From Ecdyonurus torrentis (taxonomy: Eukaryota; Arthropoda; Insecta; Ephemeroptera; Heptageniidae): DNA of 64,000 nt. Shown piece after piece: positions 14,304 through 26,735 of the stretch. Every line of letters begins with the position of its first letter. The stretch's first letter is position 1. The position numbers and the translations under genes are program-made. The notes under the pieces were generated by a model. That model was not told the origin of the DNA and searched no databases. It was given only the letters and a program-made list of their open reading frames with translations. The stretch spans positions 21,670,472-21,734,471 of the forward strand of contig OX439131.1 of assembly GCA_949318235.1 (NCBI GenBank), in the 5' to 3' direction.

Positions 14304-15915
14304 TGAACGAAATATACGAGTTGCTTATTATTTTAAATAATATAGAGCAAAAATCATATGCTTCATGTAAAAAAAAAAAAAAAAAAATACCAGCAAGCAC
14401 ACAAAACACACAAAATATAAAATACATGAATTTCAAAGAAGAAAATATTTTTACTTAAATTTATCTGCTATCTCAATGTAGTAAAACAAATTTTCTTTTT
14501 CGTTGTGTATTCATGGATTTATAATTCATACTATTATATACTGTTTTGCTTGCTTTTGCCTGTTTGTTAGCTATATTTATACATTTTTCCACCACAGTGA
14601 AAAGTATCAACTATATAATTTGTATTCACTGTTTTTCAGAAAAGAAAGAAGAAAAGTGGGGAAGGGGATGAAAGAAAAAAAAGTTTGTTTTAATATAAAT
14701 ATAAAAAGTTTAGATTTTATGACGTTGCTAAATTTTAATATTTTTTTCTTCGCCCTCAGAAAAATAAATGTGACAAAAGTTGGGGGTCAACTTGAATTAT
14801 GCGCGCGCATTTCAAGTTAAGGAATAACCTCAGTGACCTATAAATTTTTTATTATTTTGTATTGTGTGAAGTTTCTTCACCTTTATGTCATTTTTAAACT
14901 TAAAAACTTTTTACTCATAAATATTATTTTAAGCTACAGATAAGAAAGCATATAAATTATAAATAAAGGCATTGTAATACTGTAATAATATGTGCTTCAA
15001 AATAAACACAATATTTCTCAATAGTGATGAGCTCGAAATAAAACTACATTCATTTTACTTGGGAATAAGCTAATTTTCCTTGTTTAGCTATAAGAAACTA
15101 ATTATGAATTAATTAAAAACACAAAGTTTAATATATTTTATAAAAATATACTGTGTGTTAAGTTGGAAGAAACAAAAAACAATAGCCCACTTTATTTCTA
15201 AGAAAAAACAAACAAACAACATAAGTAATAGTTCATGCAAACATGAACTTCATGTTTTTTTATTACTACAAATTTTCATGGCACCATCACATATCAAAAT
15301 TAAAGAAATTCTCTCAAATCTGCACAAAAACACGGAGTATGGAAGAAAAAATCCTATCTCTTTGATATTGATAAAACAATCTTTTATTTTTCTTTTCTAA
15401 ATAAGACTATAATTTCTATTTTTATTTGTAAATTTAAGTGTCTGCGTGATATGAATTTTTTTTCCTTACATTTCCTTATAAGAGTAGAATGTGTATTTCT
15501 ATCAAGATTTTAAGTATGCATTGTTCCATATAAATATGTTATATGGTATTTCCATAAGGCAATAGAGTAAAATTTTATGTTACAGTGTGTGTACATATAA
15601 AAGTGAAAATTTGTTATGATATGAAAGCACAAAACGTAAACGATTACTTTGAGGTATATTATTCAAAGATATAAAAGATGATGACGCTCATGTTGTATAA
15701 AATGGATGTAAAATTGAATCATATCCAGAATAATCTTTAATTCATATATACGGTAGTAACGATATCATATTCCACTTTTTCTCAATTCAATCTTTAGTTT
15801 TTTTTATTTTTTTTTTCCTCTTTTTTTCTATATTATATAACAATGTTATACATTTTTACGAGTTTCAAATATTCACACAAAACAGTTCTGAAAAGTTTTT
15901 ATTATCTTTTTTTTT

Positions 15916-15916
<1 letters not shown>

Positions 15917-15950
<34 letters not shown>
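15917..15950. repeat. (AT)n microsatellite
   Basis: A short AT run with one C near its start. Confidence 0.93.
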
Positions 15951-17071
15951 TCTTGACCAAATTAAAAATAAACAATAGATAGTAAGACAATGCTACACAA
16001 TGTCTTTACCTATAAACAAATGGCACCGAGTGCATATTTATTTTTTTCTTCTTTTCTACGTATATTTATTGAACTAATTCGTATGTTTGTTTGAAAGTTT
16101 TAGATTGTGTAAATTTTAGCTCCAAAAATATTAAATTTTATCAAAAGATTAGAAATTTGGCATTTAATTTTTTGTTTAATTGTTATTTTTCAATTTGCAA
16201 GGTATACACTATTACATTTTGTTCGCATTAGAAACTTCTTTAAATATATTTTTTTGACTAACTAATTTTAATTATGGTTGTAATGTGGGATGACTTAAAA
16301 AAATCATTAAATTAGAAGTGAACCCCACCCCTGACGTAACTTTTATAAATACCAATATATAGGTAGACTCTCTCTCTCTCTATCTCTCTCCACCACCTCC
16401 CCTTTTAATAATGTAAATTGAATTAATCTAAAGATTTAATTAAAATAAAAACCATAATCTAATTTTTTATATACCACGTAATTAATTAAATAATTTAAAA
16501 ATATATTGATCCTATTAATCAAATTTTATCAGTACAATAGAATTTTCATTTCCCAGTAACATTTTTTTTTACATGTTACTGTTAAAAAAAAAAAAAAAAA
16601 ATGTTCGTTGTTACCCAAATATATAATTGGATTGTAAAACACAATACGTATGCTGGCTTTGATTTGTTTGAATACATATAGTTGATTTTATTACTTTTTT
16701 TTTTCTTTTTGTGGAAGTAGAATTTAAAAATGTAAAAATCGTGTTCATAAATAATATAAACTACTCCCCATTTTTTATTATTTCAAATAGTTGATGTAGC
16801 AAATAATTGTGTGTTTGAAATTGTGAATTAAAACTTTTTAATGTTAAATATTATACTTTATAAAATAAAAACAAAATAATACAAAAATCTTGAATAAATA
16901 CATATTATAAATATTGAACCAAGTATAAAAATATTATGTTTTATTTTTCAAACAAATTTAAAAGTTTCTCTCTCTCTCTCTTAAATTTATTAACTGAAAA
17001 CATTGCATTAATTTAATTATTTAAGGTAAATACTTTACAGTTATATATAAAGTACAATAATTTTTATTATA

Positions 17072-17181
<110 letters not shown>

Positions 17182-17441
17182 TTTATTTTGTAATCCCTGC
17201 CCTATTTTATAATTTACGTACAAAAATAATATTTGCTAAATATTTTTATATTTTTCAAAGACTCTCACGACTTGTTTTTATTCATTTGCAATCATATAAT
17301 TTGTGTATAAAAATGAGAAAGGAAAACAGTTAATGAGTTAGGAGTTAGGTATCACAAAAACGGCATAAATGCACCACGCACATAAGAAGTGTTATTCATA
17401 CCATATAAGAAAACAAATACAATTAATATATTTTTTTGAGG

Positions 17442-17578
<137 letters not shown>

Positions 17579-18059
17579 GACGAAACAAATATTTTAAGAA
17601 CGCCACCTACACTTCAAGTTTTTAAATAATAACTTTTTGTGTACAAAATATAGTTCCAGTTGACAATTATTAATATAATAAAAACTAATATTATATTTTT
17701 TTTATTTAAATATTATTAATATAAACTTTATTTTGTTGTTGTGTTTACCTTTAATAAATAATGAGATAGTAAAATTTTTACGAGGGTGAAAGTTTAGTAA
17801 ACAATTGTTGGATGTTTACAATTTAATAAAACACTTTAGCGCCGAGCTTGACTCATGAATTGTTGATGTTGTCGCGAGTGAACAAACGCCTGTTTTCTTT
17901 GTCTTATTGTCGTACTAATGTCTTTTGCTGCTGCATGAAAATTTAATACCTTCAGCTTAATCTTACACATTAGCTTAATCTAAAATACATGTGACGTTTT
18001 TGTTTCTCAACTTTTGGCATGTCAACTTGAATAATACTCTAGTTTGCTTTTTATTTACG

Positions 18060-18093
18060 TTTTTTTTTTTTTTTTTTTCTTCTTCTTCTTCTT
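18060..18093. repeat. poly-T/(TTC)n tract
   Basis: A T run followed by four TTC units. Confidence 0.88.
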
Positions 18094-19963
18094 TTTTTAA
18101 TAAATGAATGATTTAGTGATAGCTAAGTAATGAAAAAAAAATACACATTTACAAGTTTCTTAGTGTTTCCTTATTATACATACTCGTCACTGTATAATCT
18201 AACCACTGAATTGAAAAAAAGGGGATGATCTTAAATTCGGAATTCAACGATTGGTAAGTTTATGCCTGTATAGGGTGATAGTACTTTTTTTTATTTTTAT
18301 TATCATTAGGTCTTTATACCGACGGATACAAAGATGCGCACGTTACGAAAGATACGATCTTTACTTAATAATGTAATAAAAAATTCAATGCTCATATGAT
18401 TGCACAACTTACTGCATTTTAATTGAAATTTTAATCCTTCAACTTTATTATATATCGTCATTTCATCAAAGATAAGGAAGATTAAGGAAGTAGGTTACCA
18501 TACTTTGATAAAAAAAAATAGTTGTATTACTTAATTTAAACAAGTATACTTTTTTCTTCACAATTCATGGCCAGAAAAACTATGTTACTATGTTACTATG
18601 TTGTTCATTTAATTTATAGTTTTAATGAATAAATAATTATTATTTTTGTTATTGATTGAATTTTTTTAAATATAGATTAGCGGTAAGGATTACGGGAAAA
18701 TCTTAGGTTACCATAATTTCCTCATTTAGCATTACAGAACTAAGTTTTTGAGAAAATTACTATACCGAGGCTAGAAATATTTAAATGAGAGATATAGATA
18801 TTTACATATAAGTCACACTTTTACGTATTTTAAGCAAATAGAAAATTTTAATAATTTTTCACACCGCAACATTGAAATAGAATTGGTGACAAATGTTAAA
18901 TTATTGATACTTTTAAAATTCAGTTAATCAATTATCTCATTCTTTTTGAATAAGTAAAATGTTTATCATAACAAAATTTACAACAAACATTCATCTTTAC
19001 TAAAAGCTATAGTATTTTATTTATTGTCTTGATTTTAAACGTAATCTACCTCCTTTATTTAAACCGATGAGAATATTTTTAAGATACTCATGTTTTGTAT
19101 AATGTAATTTATTACATTTTAAGCTTAGCTAAGCATGAACGTTTCTATAAAATACTATTAAATATTTTTCTAATCTTAAATTTACTATACTATATCTAAC
19201 ATAATAATCATATTGATCGCTATTATTAAATTGCTATATATTCTATTTATATAATAAAGGCTATACTATTAAGAGAATTAAAATTAATGATTCACGAAAT
19301 ATGATATTATTATATTAAAGAATATACAGAGCATGCATATTATATAATCTAGTTGGAATGTTTTAATATTTAAAATGTAATTATAGTAGCTGCTTGTGAA
19401 AAGAAGAAGAAGAAGAAAAAAACTTTATGCTGTTTGAACCCACGTATAATATAAGATTATTATTTATGAATGATATTCAAATATATTTAGATATTTTAAA
19501 TTGGTAGCAAAAGAGAGATATCATTAATATAAAATTATTATTAGTACTTTTAAGGTCAAATAATTGAATAGAAATTTAGACATTAAATGACTTAAATTTT
19601 AATCTAAAGACACGTACTATACGTAAGTTATATATACGTTTAACAATAACTAGAACAATGAAAATAAATGAACGTAAAAGAGTTTATATTGTACAAACTT
19701 TGTACTTTCATTGATGTACAGGTATAGACAAAAGTTTCCTAACGCGACATCAATAGCTCAATGCTTTTCTTTTAAGGAAAACACGGGTTACCTATACGCC
19801 CCGTTCTTAAACATTTGTACAGAGCTGTACATAAAATGTACTTGTTATTAACTGTATGAAAATATCAATATTATGTTTCTACAGTATAATTATGTACATC
19901 AATATTTAATTCGAACTTTAACCATTGTGTATAGGTACAAATTTCCTAAATCATTAAAAGTAG

Positions 19964-19965
<2 letters not shown>

Positions 19966-20022
<57 letters not shown>
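19966..20022. repeat. (AT)n microsatellite beside the 20-kb element
   Basis: An AT run ending 9 bp before the left terminal repeat of the element at 20031. The element may have inserted into AT repeat DNA. Confidence 0.95.
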
Positions 20023-20024
<2 letters not shown>

Positions 20025-20030
20025 TGTATA

Positions 20031-21565
20031 CACGGACAAAAATATCTACTAATCACGCTTAGTAGTTTGGATTTTTACTCAATTTTAGTGAATTAGTAAT
20101 GCATACGCAATAGTTTTTGATAACCATTGTTTAGTAAAAATAAATAACTTATTTTAGGTAATAAATAACGAGATTTAAAATAGAATTCTACATTTTTTTT
20201 AAAATAAAATGTAAAGAACCACGTATTGTAAAATTTTATAAATCGAGTTATATAAATAAGAACTATAAGTTGTTCGTTATATTTTACTTTCCGAGTAAAA
20301 AGTAAAATGCTATGAAACATGTAGTTATGTACGACTAGAAAATTAATAAATTTCATTTATCAGCTATGTAGTAAATTTGAACTGAGCGTTGCATAGTAAA
20401 CTTTTACCTTCCACTCACTAAAACGTTGCGCGCAGGGGATGCGCTGTCGCACCCCTCCTCAAGAGTAGAGATCTTGACTTGGAGACGCCAAGCCAAAGTA
20501 GTTTCAAGTTCAAGACTGATAATTGTGAGTGCTCATTTACATTGTTCGATAATAATTATTAAGAAAGATATGAAACATTTATATTTTTCATTTTGGCAAG
20601 CCGTGTTAAAAAGTGTGAAGTGGTTGTTTTTTATACATTATTTTATTTGTATAAATATGTGAAAAATGATATTTGTTACGATTAACACTTCATGAAAATA
20701 CGTGATGAAATGTCACAAGCGTTACTTTGCGTAATAAGAACTGTATCAGGATTATGTGGCCGTTATCAGAATAAAAATAATATAAGTTTTTAATTAAATT
20801 ATTATGCAAATAATAAATTGAAAGTGTTAATAAGTACTATACGATGTGTTCAAACTTTCATTGAATAATATAAAAATTGATTCTAAAATGCTTTCCAATT
20901 GTTTTTTAATAAAAATTCTGATCTACAACATTTTAAAAATATATATTTTCTGTTTCTTTTCATCCTATTTAACCCTATTACCCTTACAAACATTTATTAA
21001 ATTAAGTCAGCTTTTAATTTAGAACGTTTTGTATAATAGAAATCATACATAACATAAAAATGGCAACCATGTTTCTTAATATTATAATAAAAAGTATTTA
21101 AGTATTTTGGTTAGTGCAATTAAACTTATAAGTTTAATAAAAAGTTACTACATATTTAAGTTATTTATACAAAATTAAAATAAGTAAAATTTTACTTAGC
21201 AGAATAGTAAAATAGTATTAGAACATATTGATGAGTAAAAGTAAAATATAGACACAGATGTGAGGTAGCGCCCTACTGTGCGCATAGTAAAATTTAGTAA
21301 TCCGCATAGTAGATTTTGAAGAGCGGCGTATAGTAGAATATTACAATACAGAGACGATAGAATGCAACCAAATACGCTTGTTCCTTTTCTAGTAAACAAA
21401 TCTTTTAAACAATTACTAAATGAAACTTGAATTTTATAATTTTTTCTCAGTTATGAAGTATTGATACGAAAAAGTTGATTTCTATTGCATAAGCTCAGTT
21501 GGCACAAAAACTACTGTGCAAACTAGTAGTTTTTAACAATAACTTAGTACTTATTTCTCTCCGTG
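20031..21565. mobile_element. 1,535-bp non-autonomous element with short terminal inverted repeats
   Basis: The left end starts CACGGACAAAAATATCTACT. The right end, reverse-complemented, starts CACGGAGAGAAATAAGTACT. The first 22 positions agree at 18. TATA sits directly outside both ends, which may be a target duplication or an extension of the palindrome. Inside, a short motif around GCATAGTARAWTTT recurs near 20365-20408 and again several times at 21190-21345. Between these clusters lies a GC-richer stretch (about 20420-20520). No transposase frame is seen; the longest frame (20426-20662) matches nothing I recognise. It lies in the intron after the Dpr Ig1 exon. Superfamily is not assigned. 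Confidence 0.6.
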
Positions 21566-22179
21566 TATAGTACTTACTTGTTAGTTTAAATTAACATGTT
21601 TCTAATAAAATATTGTTATACTTTATAATATAAAACATGATAAAGCAGTATTATTATACACGTTATAATAATTCATAAAATAACGCTTGTAGCATAATTT
21701 TAGCATAATAAGCGGACAGAAAAGGTGTTAAATTTCCACTCTAAAAGCAAAATAAATATTGTTAAAGCTATCGCTATATAATGATATACTTTACAAACTT
21801 ATAAATTCCTTTTTCACTGATTTACATAATAGACAGTACGTACTTGCTTTGAGAAGTATATGATAGTAAATAAGAATTTTCTTGATATAAGACTTAAGAT
21901 AGATTAATTAGAATTAATAATTTAACGTTCATGTGTACGGTGAAACTGTAGTATTCATTAAACATCATTTAGGATATTAAGTTCTTGTTTTTATATTTAT
22001 ATGTGTTTTTTTATGGATGCTAATTTTAAGTCCTGACATTCAGAATTGTGACATATTATTTAATTACCGCCAATAAGTTACCTTGGCACAGTTTCTTTAA
22101 ATAATCCACCCAATAGAGTAGACTTTTCTATACCATGATTTATCAATTAAAATCTTTCCCTAATTGATTTTGTTTTTGT
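21566..22179. other. AT-rich intron start downstream of Dpr Ig1 exon
   Basis: This is the interval between the donor after the Ig1 exon and the inverted-repeat element at 20031-21565. I see only AT-rich sequence, with no repeat array and no coding signal. Confidence 0.55.
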
Positions 22180-22185
22180 ACTCAC
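22180..22185 (-). promoter_or_regulatory. 5' splice site (GTGAGT) after Dpr Ig domain 1
   Basis: The minus strand reads GTCGTAG|GTGAGT. This leaves one base of a split codon (phase 1), the usual phase at boundaries between Ig domains. A competing GTAGGT three codon positions earlier is a weaker donor. Confidence 0.8.
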
Positions 22186-22396
22186 CTACGACGTTGAGCG
22201 TGACAAAATGTGACATCTTGGGTTCCGTGCTGACCTGACATTCGTACTGACCCGCGTCTCGCGCTTGCACGTATTTCACCTGCAGTGTCCACGTATCAGT
22301 TGCCTCAACGTGAAACGCTTGGAAGCGCTCGTCAGCAATGAATGTGTAACGATCTACTGTCAGTATGTGAGCGTCTCGTCTTCTTATCCAAGAAAC
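22186..22396 (-). CDS. Dpr-like protein, exon with second half of Ig domain 1 (partial gene)
   Basis: This exon completes the V-type Ig domain begun in the exon at 36343. Its 211 nt give 70 codons plus one base. It opens with the C-strand tryptophan in VSWIRRRDAHILTV. It continues through RYTFIADERFQAFH and the E-strand WTLQVKY, reaches the F-strand motif DAGQYECQVST with the second disulfide cysteine, and ends in the G-strand LNVV. This order of motifs is the Dpr signature. The acceptor is TTGCAG just upstream (minus strand), with a branch-like TATTAAC about 30 nt before it (22424-22430). The donor is GTGAGT (minus strand, 22185-22180), leaving phase 1. The reading frame continues past the donor only into intron codons (GEYKNKIN). 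No frameshift or stop is seen, and base composition is clearly richer in GC than the flanks. The second Ig domain expected next is not in this window. Confidence 0.94.
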
Positions 22397-22430
22397 CTGC
22401 AACAGTAGATATACAAAGTATACGTTAATA
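22397..22430 (-). promoter_or_regulatory. Branch site and 3' splice site of the Dpr Ig1-splitting intron
   Basis: The minus strand has TATTAAC at 22430-22424, close to the branch-site consensus. A T-rich stretch and TTGCAG follow, ending at 22397 immediately before the Val codon of VSWIRRRD. Confidence 0.8.
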
Positions 22431-23134
22431 TCAAAAAAATTAACATGATTAAAAGTTAATACGGTTTCATTATCATGTTTATAAGAAAATATCTAAAATT
22501 GTTAATGATTTTTCATTAAGATTTAACTTTGACTATGTATTGATTTTTAAAAACCTCAAACTCTGACATATTCCAGGAAATACTATGACGTAGAATCAGA
22601 AAACCTAATTATAAGTTAATTTTCAATAGTTTCCGTGGTTTTATACTCTACAATATGCTTATATTAGAAATTTTGAACAATTTAATACGCTTCAGGTAAA
22701 AAGTAATTTAAAATAAAATTGATATTTATCAGATATATATCAGGTCAAAATTCAGTTACAAATATATAACGTAGAAAATTATATATATATATAAGAAAAT
22801 TACACTAATGACTCTCATTTTTATTATAATAAATGTATAAATATTTCAAAGTTAATGAAAAAAAAATTCTATAGCTGGCAACTTGCCTATACTGAAAATA
22901 AATGAACATCCATTCAAGGCGTTCATTATCATTAAAACTTAGAGAGTAGACAGTGGATCAAAATTCAACTATATTTAAAGCAAAACTCACGTAAATGTTC
23001 TATGACTTTAAGTCTGAGGTTAATATATAAAATTCGTGATATGTCAAATAATTGAAATCCCAGCACCCCCACATTTTATCTACGATTATAAACTTAAGTC
23101 ACGTGACTTTCAAACACTTACGTGATTTTACGTG

Positions 23135-23196
<62 letters not shown>

Positions 23197-23210
23197 ATAT
23201 TATATAATAC
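23135..23210. repeat. (AT)n microsatellite, interrupted
   Basis: An AT run with ATTAT interruptions, preceded by several ACGTGA repeats (23100-23136). Confidence 0.95.
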
Positions 23211-24764
23211 TTAACGTAAATCTAGTTTCATTAGAAACTACAATAAAGGTAAAGTGAAAGTGCCTAGAGTTTTGTACTTAATTGTTCTCAAGAGAATAAT
23301 AACTGTTGGTTAAAAAAAACAATGTATCCATGTGCTTGAAACCAGAAAAAAATCCGTTGACGTTTTTTTAAAAATAAAAAAAATAATAATAAACAATAAT
23401 CATATATTTTATAGTGTACCAATGGGTGTTGTATACTTATAAATAAACATTGTTATTTGACAGAACAAAAACAATTATTATTTTTTTTAGTGATAAAATT
23501 GGCAATATGTCTTTTTTACCCCCTCACTCCCATCCCGAAACTTAATTTGCTCAACTTTTTTAAGTGAGAAAACAATTAAAACTAAACTAATTACAAACTA
23601 AATAAAAGTGAGTAAAAATGTTGAAAGTTTTTAAACTTGAAATTTGTTAGTATAGTAATGTTATTTTATATGTCTTTTTAAATCAAATATTATTATATCA
23701 AAAAGTACTCCTTTTTCTTATTTAATTATCAATAGAATTGTTATAATTGATCTTAAAATCAATATAAGTATGCAGGTTAAATAGAGTTGTATCAAATACC
23801 ATACTTGATACTTTTCTGTCATGTTTTTATTTATTTTATTTTTATTATTGCAGAGGATTTAAATAATACACTTTAAGTTATAGTGTACGATTTAAATCTT
23901 AAACTATAAAATTATTTTAGGAAGTTTCAAATTATTTTCAAGTAATAACAAACATACCATTTGAAATTAAGAATAAACTATTTTATTATAATCGTAAATA
24001 AGAAATAGAAGTAAAGAGCTTACACAGTTCAAAAGTTTTCAAGAGTACAAAATTGACCAACAAATAAATACAGTTATGTGAATTTTATGTCTTGCCATAA
24101 AATAGTCTGAAAACTTTTTAGTCGCAAAAAGTAAAATTACCATTGTTTAAAATATTCAGCTGCATTTTCATTGCCCCTCCCTCCCTTTCTTTTTTTATGA
24201 TACAAACACTTTTGTATAAACTATATCTAGAGTTGTAATCATAACTACTTGGTGAAAAAAAAATAACAAGTTGTAATATTAAAAATAATGGAAGTGCTTT
24301 TGTTCTGTTAAAGCTGTTTCAACGTATAGTATTTTTTTTTAAAGTAATACTTTTGTATTAGTATGGTAAAATATATCCGTTTTTTTTTAATTCAGTCATT
24401 TTTCTTCCCCGAGTGATATTATATAACTCTCACAATATTGCTATTATCTTTTTAATCGAAAACACTCCTTATAAATATTTTCTTAATAGTTCGTTCTGTA
24501 AACTACACACAAATATTGAGCCAGCTTCGATATTTTTCCTTTATTCAGAACACCTGATTATGGCCTGCCTGTTTACGACGTTTATATGTATGGCTGATTT
24601 TTTTTCTTGTTTAGAACATTAGACGTGATAAGAATAAACGAAACTTTAAAAAAACAAAAATCCATGCTCAACAGCGACTTATGTTTATCGGCTTAAAAAA
24701 CAAGACCAACCAATAGATGTGTCTATTTTTTTAGGCAGCCAATCAATGTTAAGGAGCCTTACTG

Positions 24765-24800
24765 AAAAAAAAAAAAAAAAAAAAAATTAAAAAAAAAAAA
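24765..24800. repeat. poly-A tract
   Basis: An A run with one TT interruption. Confidence 0.9.
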
Positions 24801-24929
24801 TTATATGCATAGTATTATAAATTAAAAGAAAATGTGAATGTATAGATATTATGATTTATTGCGTATTATTGGATAACATTATTGTTTTCTGTTTGCAGTT
24901 CTTATTTTTTTTCTTTGCTTATGTATTTT

Positions 24930-25002
24930 TCTCATGTAATGTTGTGGTCAAGGTTTTGTAACATAGGGCTGTCAAGCCCTCACAACGCCTTAATAAAGTT
25001 AC

Positions 25003-25045
<43 letters not shown>
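24930..25045 (+). mobile_element. Non-LTR retrotransposon-like 3' end with (ATT)n tail
   Basis: A stretch containing GGGCTGTCAAGCCCTC, which can fold into a small hairpin, is followed by AATAAA (24992-24997) and then (ATT)n to 25045. A hairpin, a poly-A signal and a short-unit tail is the usual end of CR1/L2-type LINE copies. No reverse transcriptase frame remains upstream, so this is a 5'-truncated copy. It is antisense to the Dpr gene. Confidence 0.55.
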
Positions 25046-25046
<1 letters not shown>

Positions 25047-25205
25047 CTTTACAGAACAAACTAATATTAACAAATAGGCTTAAGAATTATATTTAGAATG
25101 CTGGGAGTTTTTTAAATTTTTATCTTTTTATTTTTAGAAAACTATTTAAAAGTTATATGGACACTGAAATAGACAAATTTAATTGCAAAATTTTAATCTT
25201 TTCTA

Positions 25206-25237
25206 TTTTATTTATTTATTTATTTATTTATTTATTT
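25206..25237. repeat. (TTTA)n microsatellite
   Basis: About eight TTTA units. Confidence 0.93.
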
Positions 25238-25643
25238 GTGAACCAAAAACAGGCTTGCACATTGGCGGTACTGACATTCTAAGATTTCATTAATCTATTT
25301 GTTACAATAGCAGAGCAAATCTTATAAATTGCATTATTGTTGACTAATTAATTGTTTGTTTTTTTAGCCATTGCGATAGAAAAATACTAAGATAATTTAG
25401 AAATTTATTGAATAACGTTATATTCTCTTATGAGAGACAGAGAGAAAGAGAATGTATACACATTTTGCATTTCCTGCATTATAAAAAAATAATACTGTTT
25501 ATACGATTACTTTTTGGTATCTCTTTTAAGTAATAATAATAAAATAAAAAAACTCATCACTTTTTGAAGGTTACCCGAGCAAGAGCAAGACAGTGCGAAC
25601 AAACGCTACTCGCCTGCATAATAAAAGTCCGGGTGCCTTATCA

Positions 25644-25665
25644 ATCTCTCTCTCTCTCTCTCTCT
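25644..25665. repeat. (CT)n microsatellite, short
   Basis: About eleven CT units. Confidence 0.9.
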
Positions 25666-26109
25666 TCCTCGCTTAAAAAAACTTTCCTTTTAAAAAAATG
25701 AATAAAACATCATAAACTTTTTATTATAAAAATATTAAGAAACATATAATTAATTTAACCCATGAATAATTATTATAAATTTGAAAAAAAAATGTAATAA
25801 GATGTTATTCTAAAAATAAAAATGAATATCAATCATACTAATGAAAAATAAAAATAATCTTTTTAAGATTAAAAAATTACTGTTTTTTTCAAAAGAAAAA
25901 AAAAAAAGAAACATAAAAAAATCTTTTTTTCTACAAATTAAAATTCTCAAGAGGTTTTACAATAGTCTTAGAGAAAATTTAATCTTCTTTCAGAGCCTTC
26001 TTTTTTATTTTGCTGCGAGAATATTTTATTCCAATTTTCTCTCGGCTTGTATTTTAAGTTTAATTGTTAGTTGTGGCTGAGCCAGCTGTCACCAACTTTC
26101 AGTCTATAC

Positions 26110-26111
<2 letters not shown>

Positions 26112-26165
<54 letters not shown>
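26112..26165. repeat. (GA)n microsatellite
   Basis: Uninterrupted GA run. Confidence 0.97.
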
Positions 26166-26168
<3 letters not shown>

Positions 26169-26454
26169 TTTGATACATCCACATATCATAGACTGCGGGA
26201 TATCAAGCTTTTCTATTCAGAGAGCGAAAAATAAACTACAAAAAAGAGCTCTAGTGATCATCCCTACTTCCAAACTAAAGCTTAAACTATATTTTTATTG
26301 TATATATGTGTCTTCTTTTTAACACAATACAATACTACGTTTCAGTGTTAATATTTTGCTATATTTGATGCATATTTAAATACAGTAAAATATATAAAAA
26401 AAAAAGTTAAAAAAAAGTTAAAGCATAGAAAACATGTAACAACATGTTCTTTTT

Positions 26455-26735
26455 TATGATTAAACAAAAATAGGATCTGCAAAACTGATGACAATTTTTA
26501 CCAGAATGTAAATGTGACCCCACAAGAGCGCGTGAAAAAACTGTAAATTATGCACTTTGCGTGAATATTTCTGTTTATGACGTCATAAACATGCAAAAAC
26601 TAGTATGAAAATGTTGTGCGGGTTGCATAAATTGAAATTTTCTGGTCACTGCTACGACGCTACTGTTCGGTTTTGAGACCAATTAATGTTATTTATGTAA
26701 GTCCCATTAGGTGTTTTGTGATATAAATGCTTATG
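26455..26735 (+). repeat. Dispersed repeat, copy 2
   Basis: This is the partner of the copy at 1-285, with the same block order and spacing and heavy substitution outside the blocks. It contains the perfect palindrome GTTTATGACGTCATAAAC (26573-26590), which the first copy lacks. It lies in the Dpr intron. Confidence 0.55.

Noticed and set aside
20426..20662. A 78-codon plus-strand frame inside the 20-kb element
   Set aside because: It has no recognisable motif, its composition falls to AT-rich after about 30 codons, and it lacks splice or homology support. It is insufficient to call a transposase remnant.
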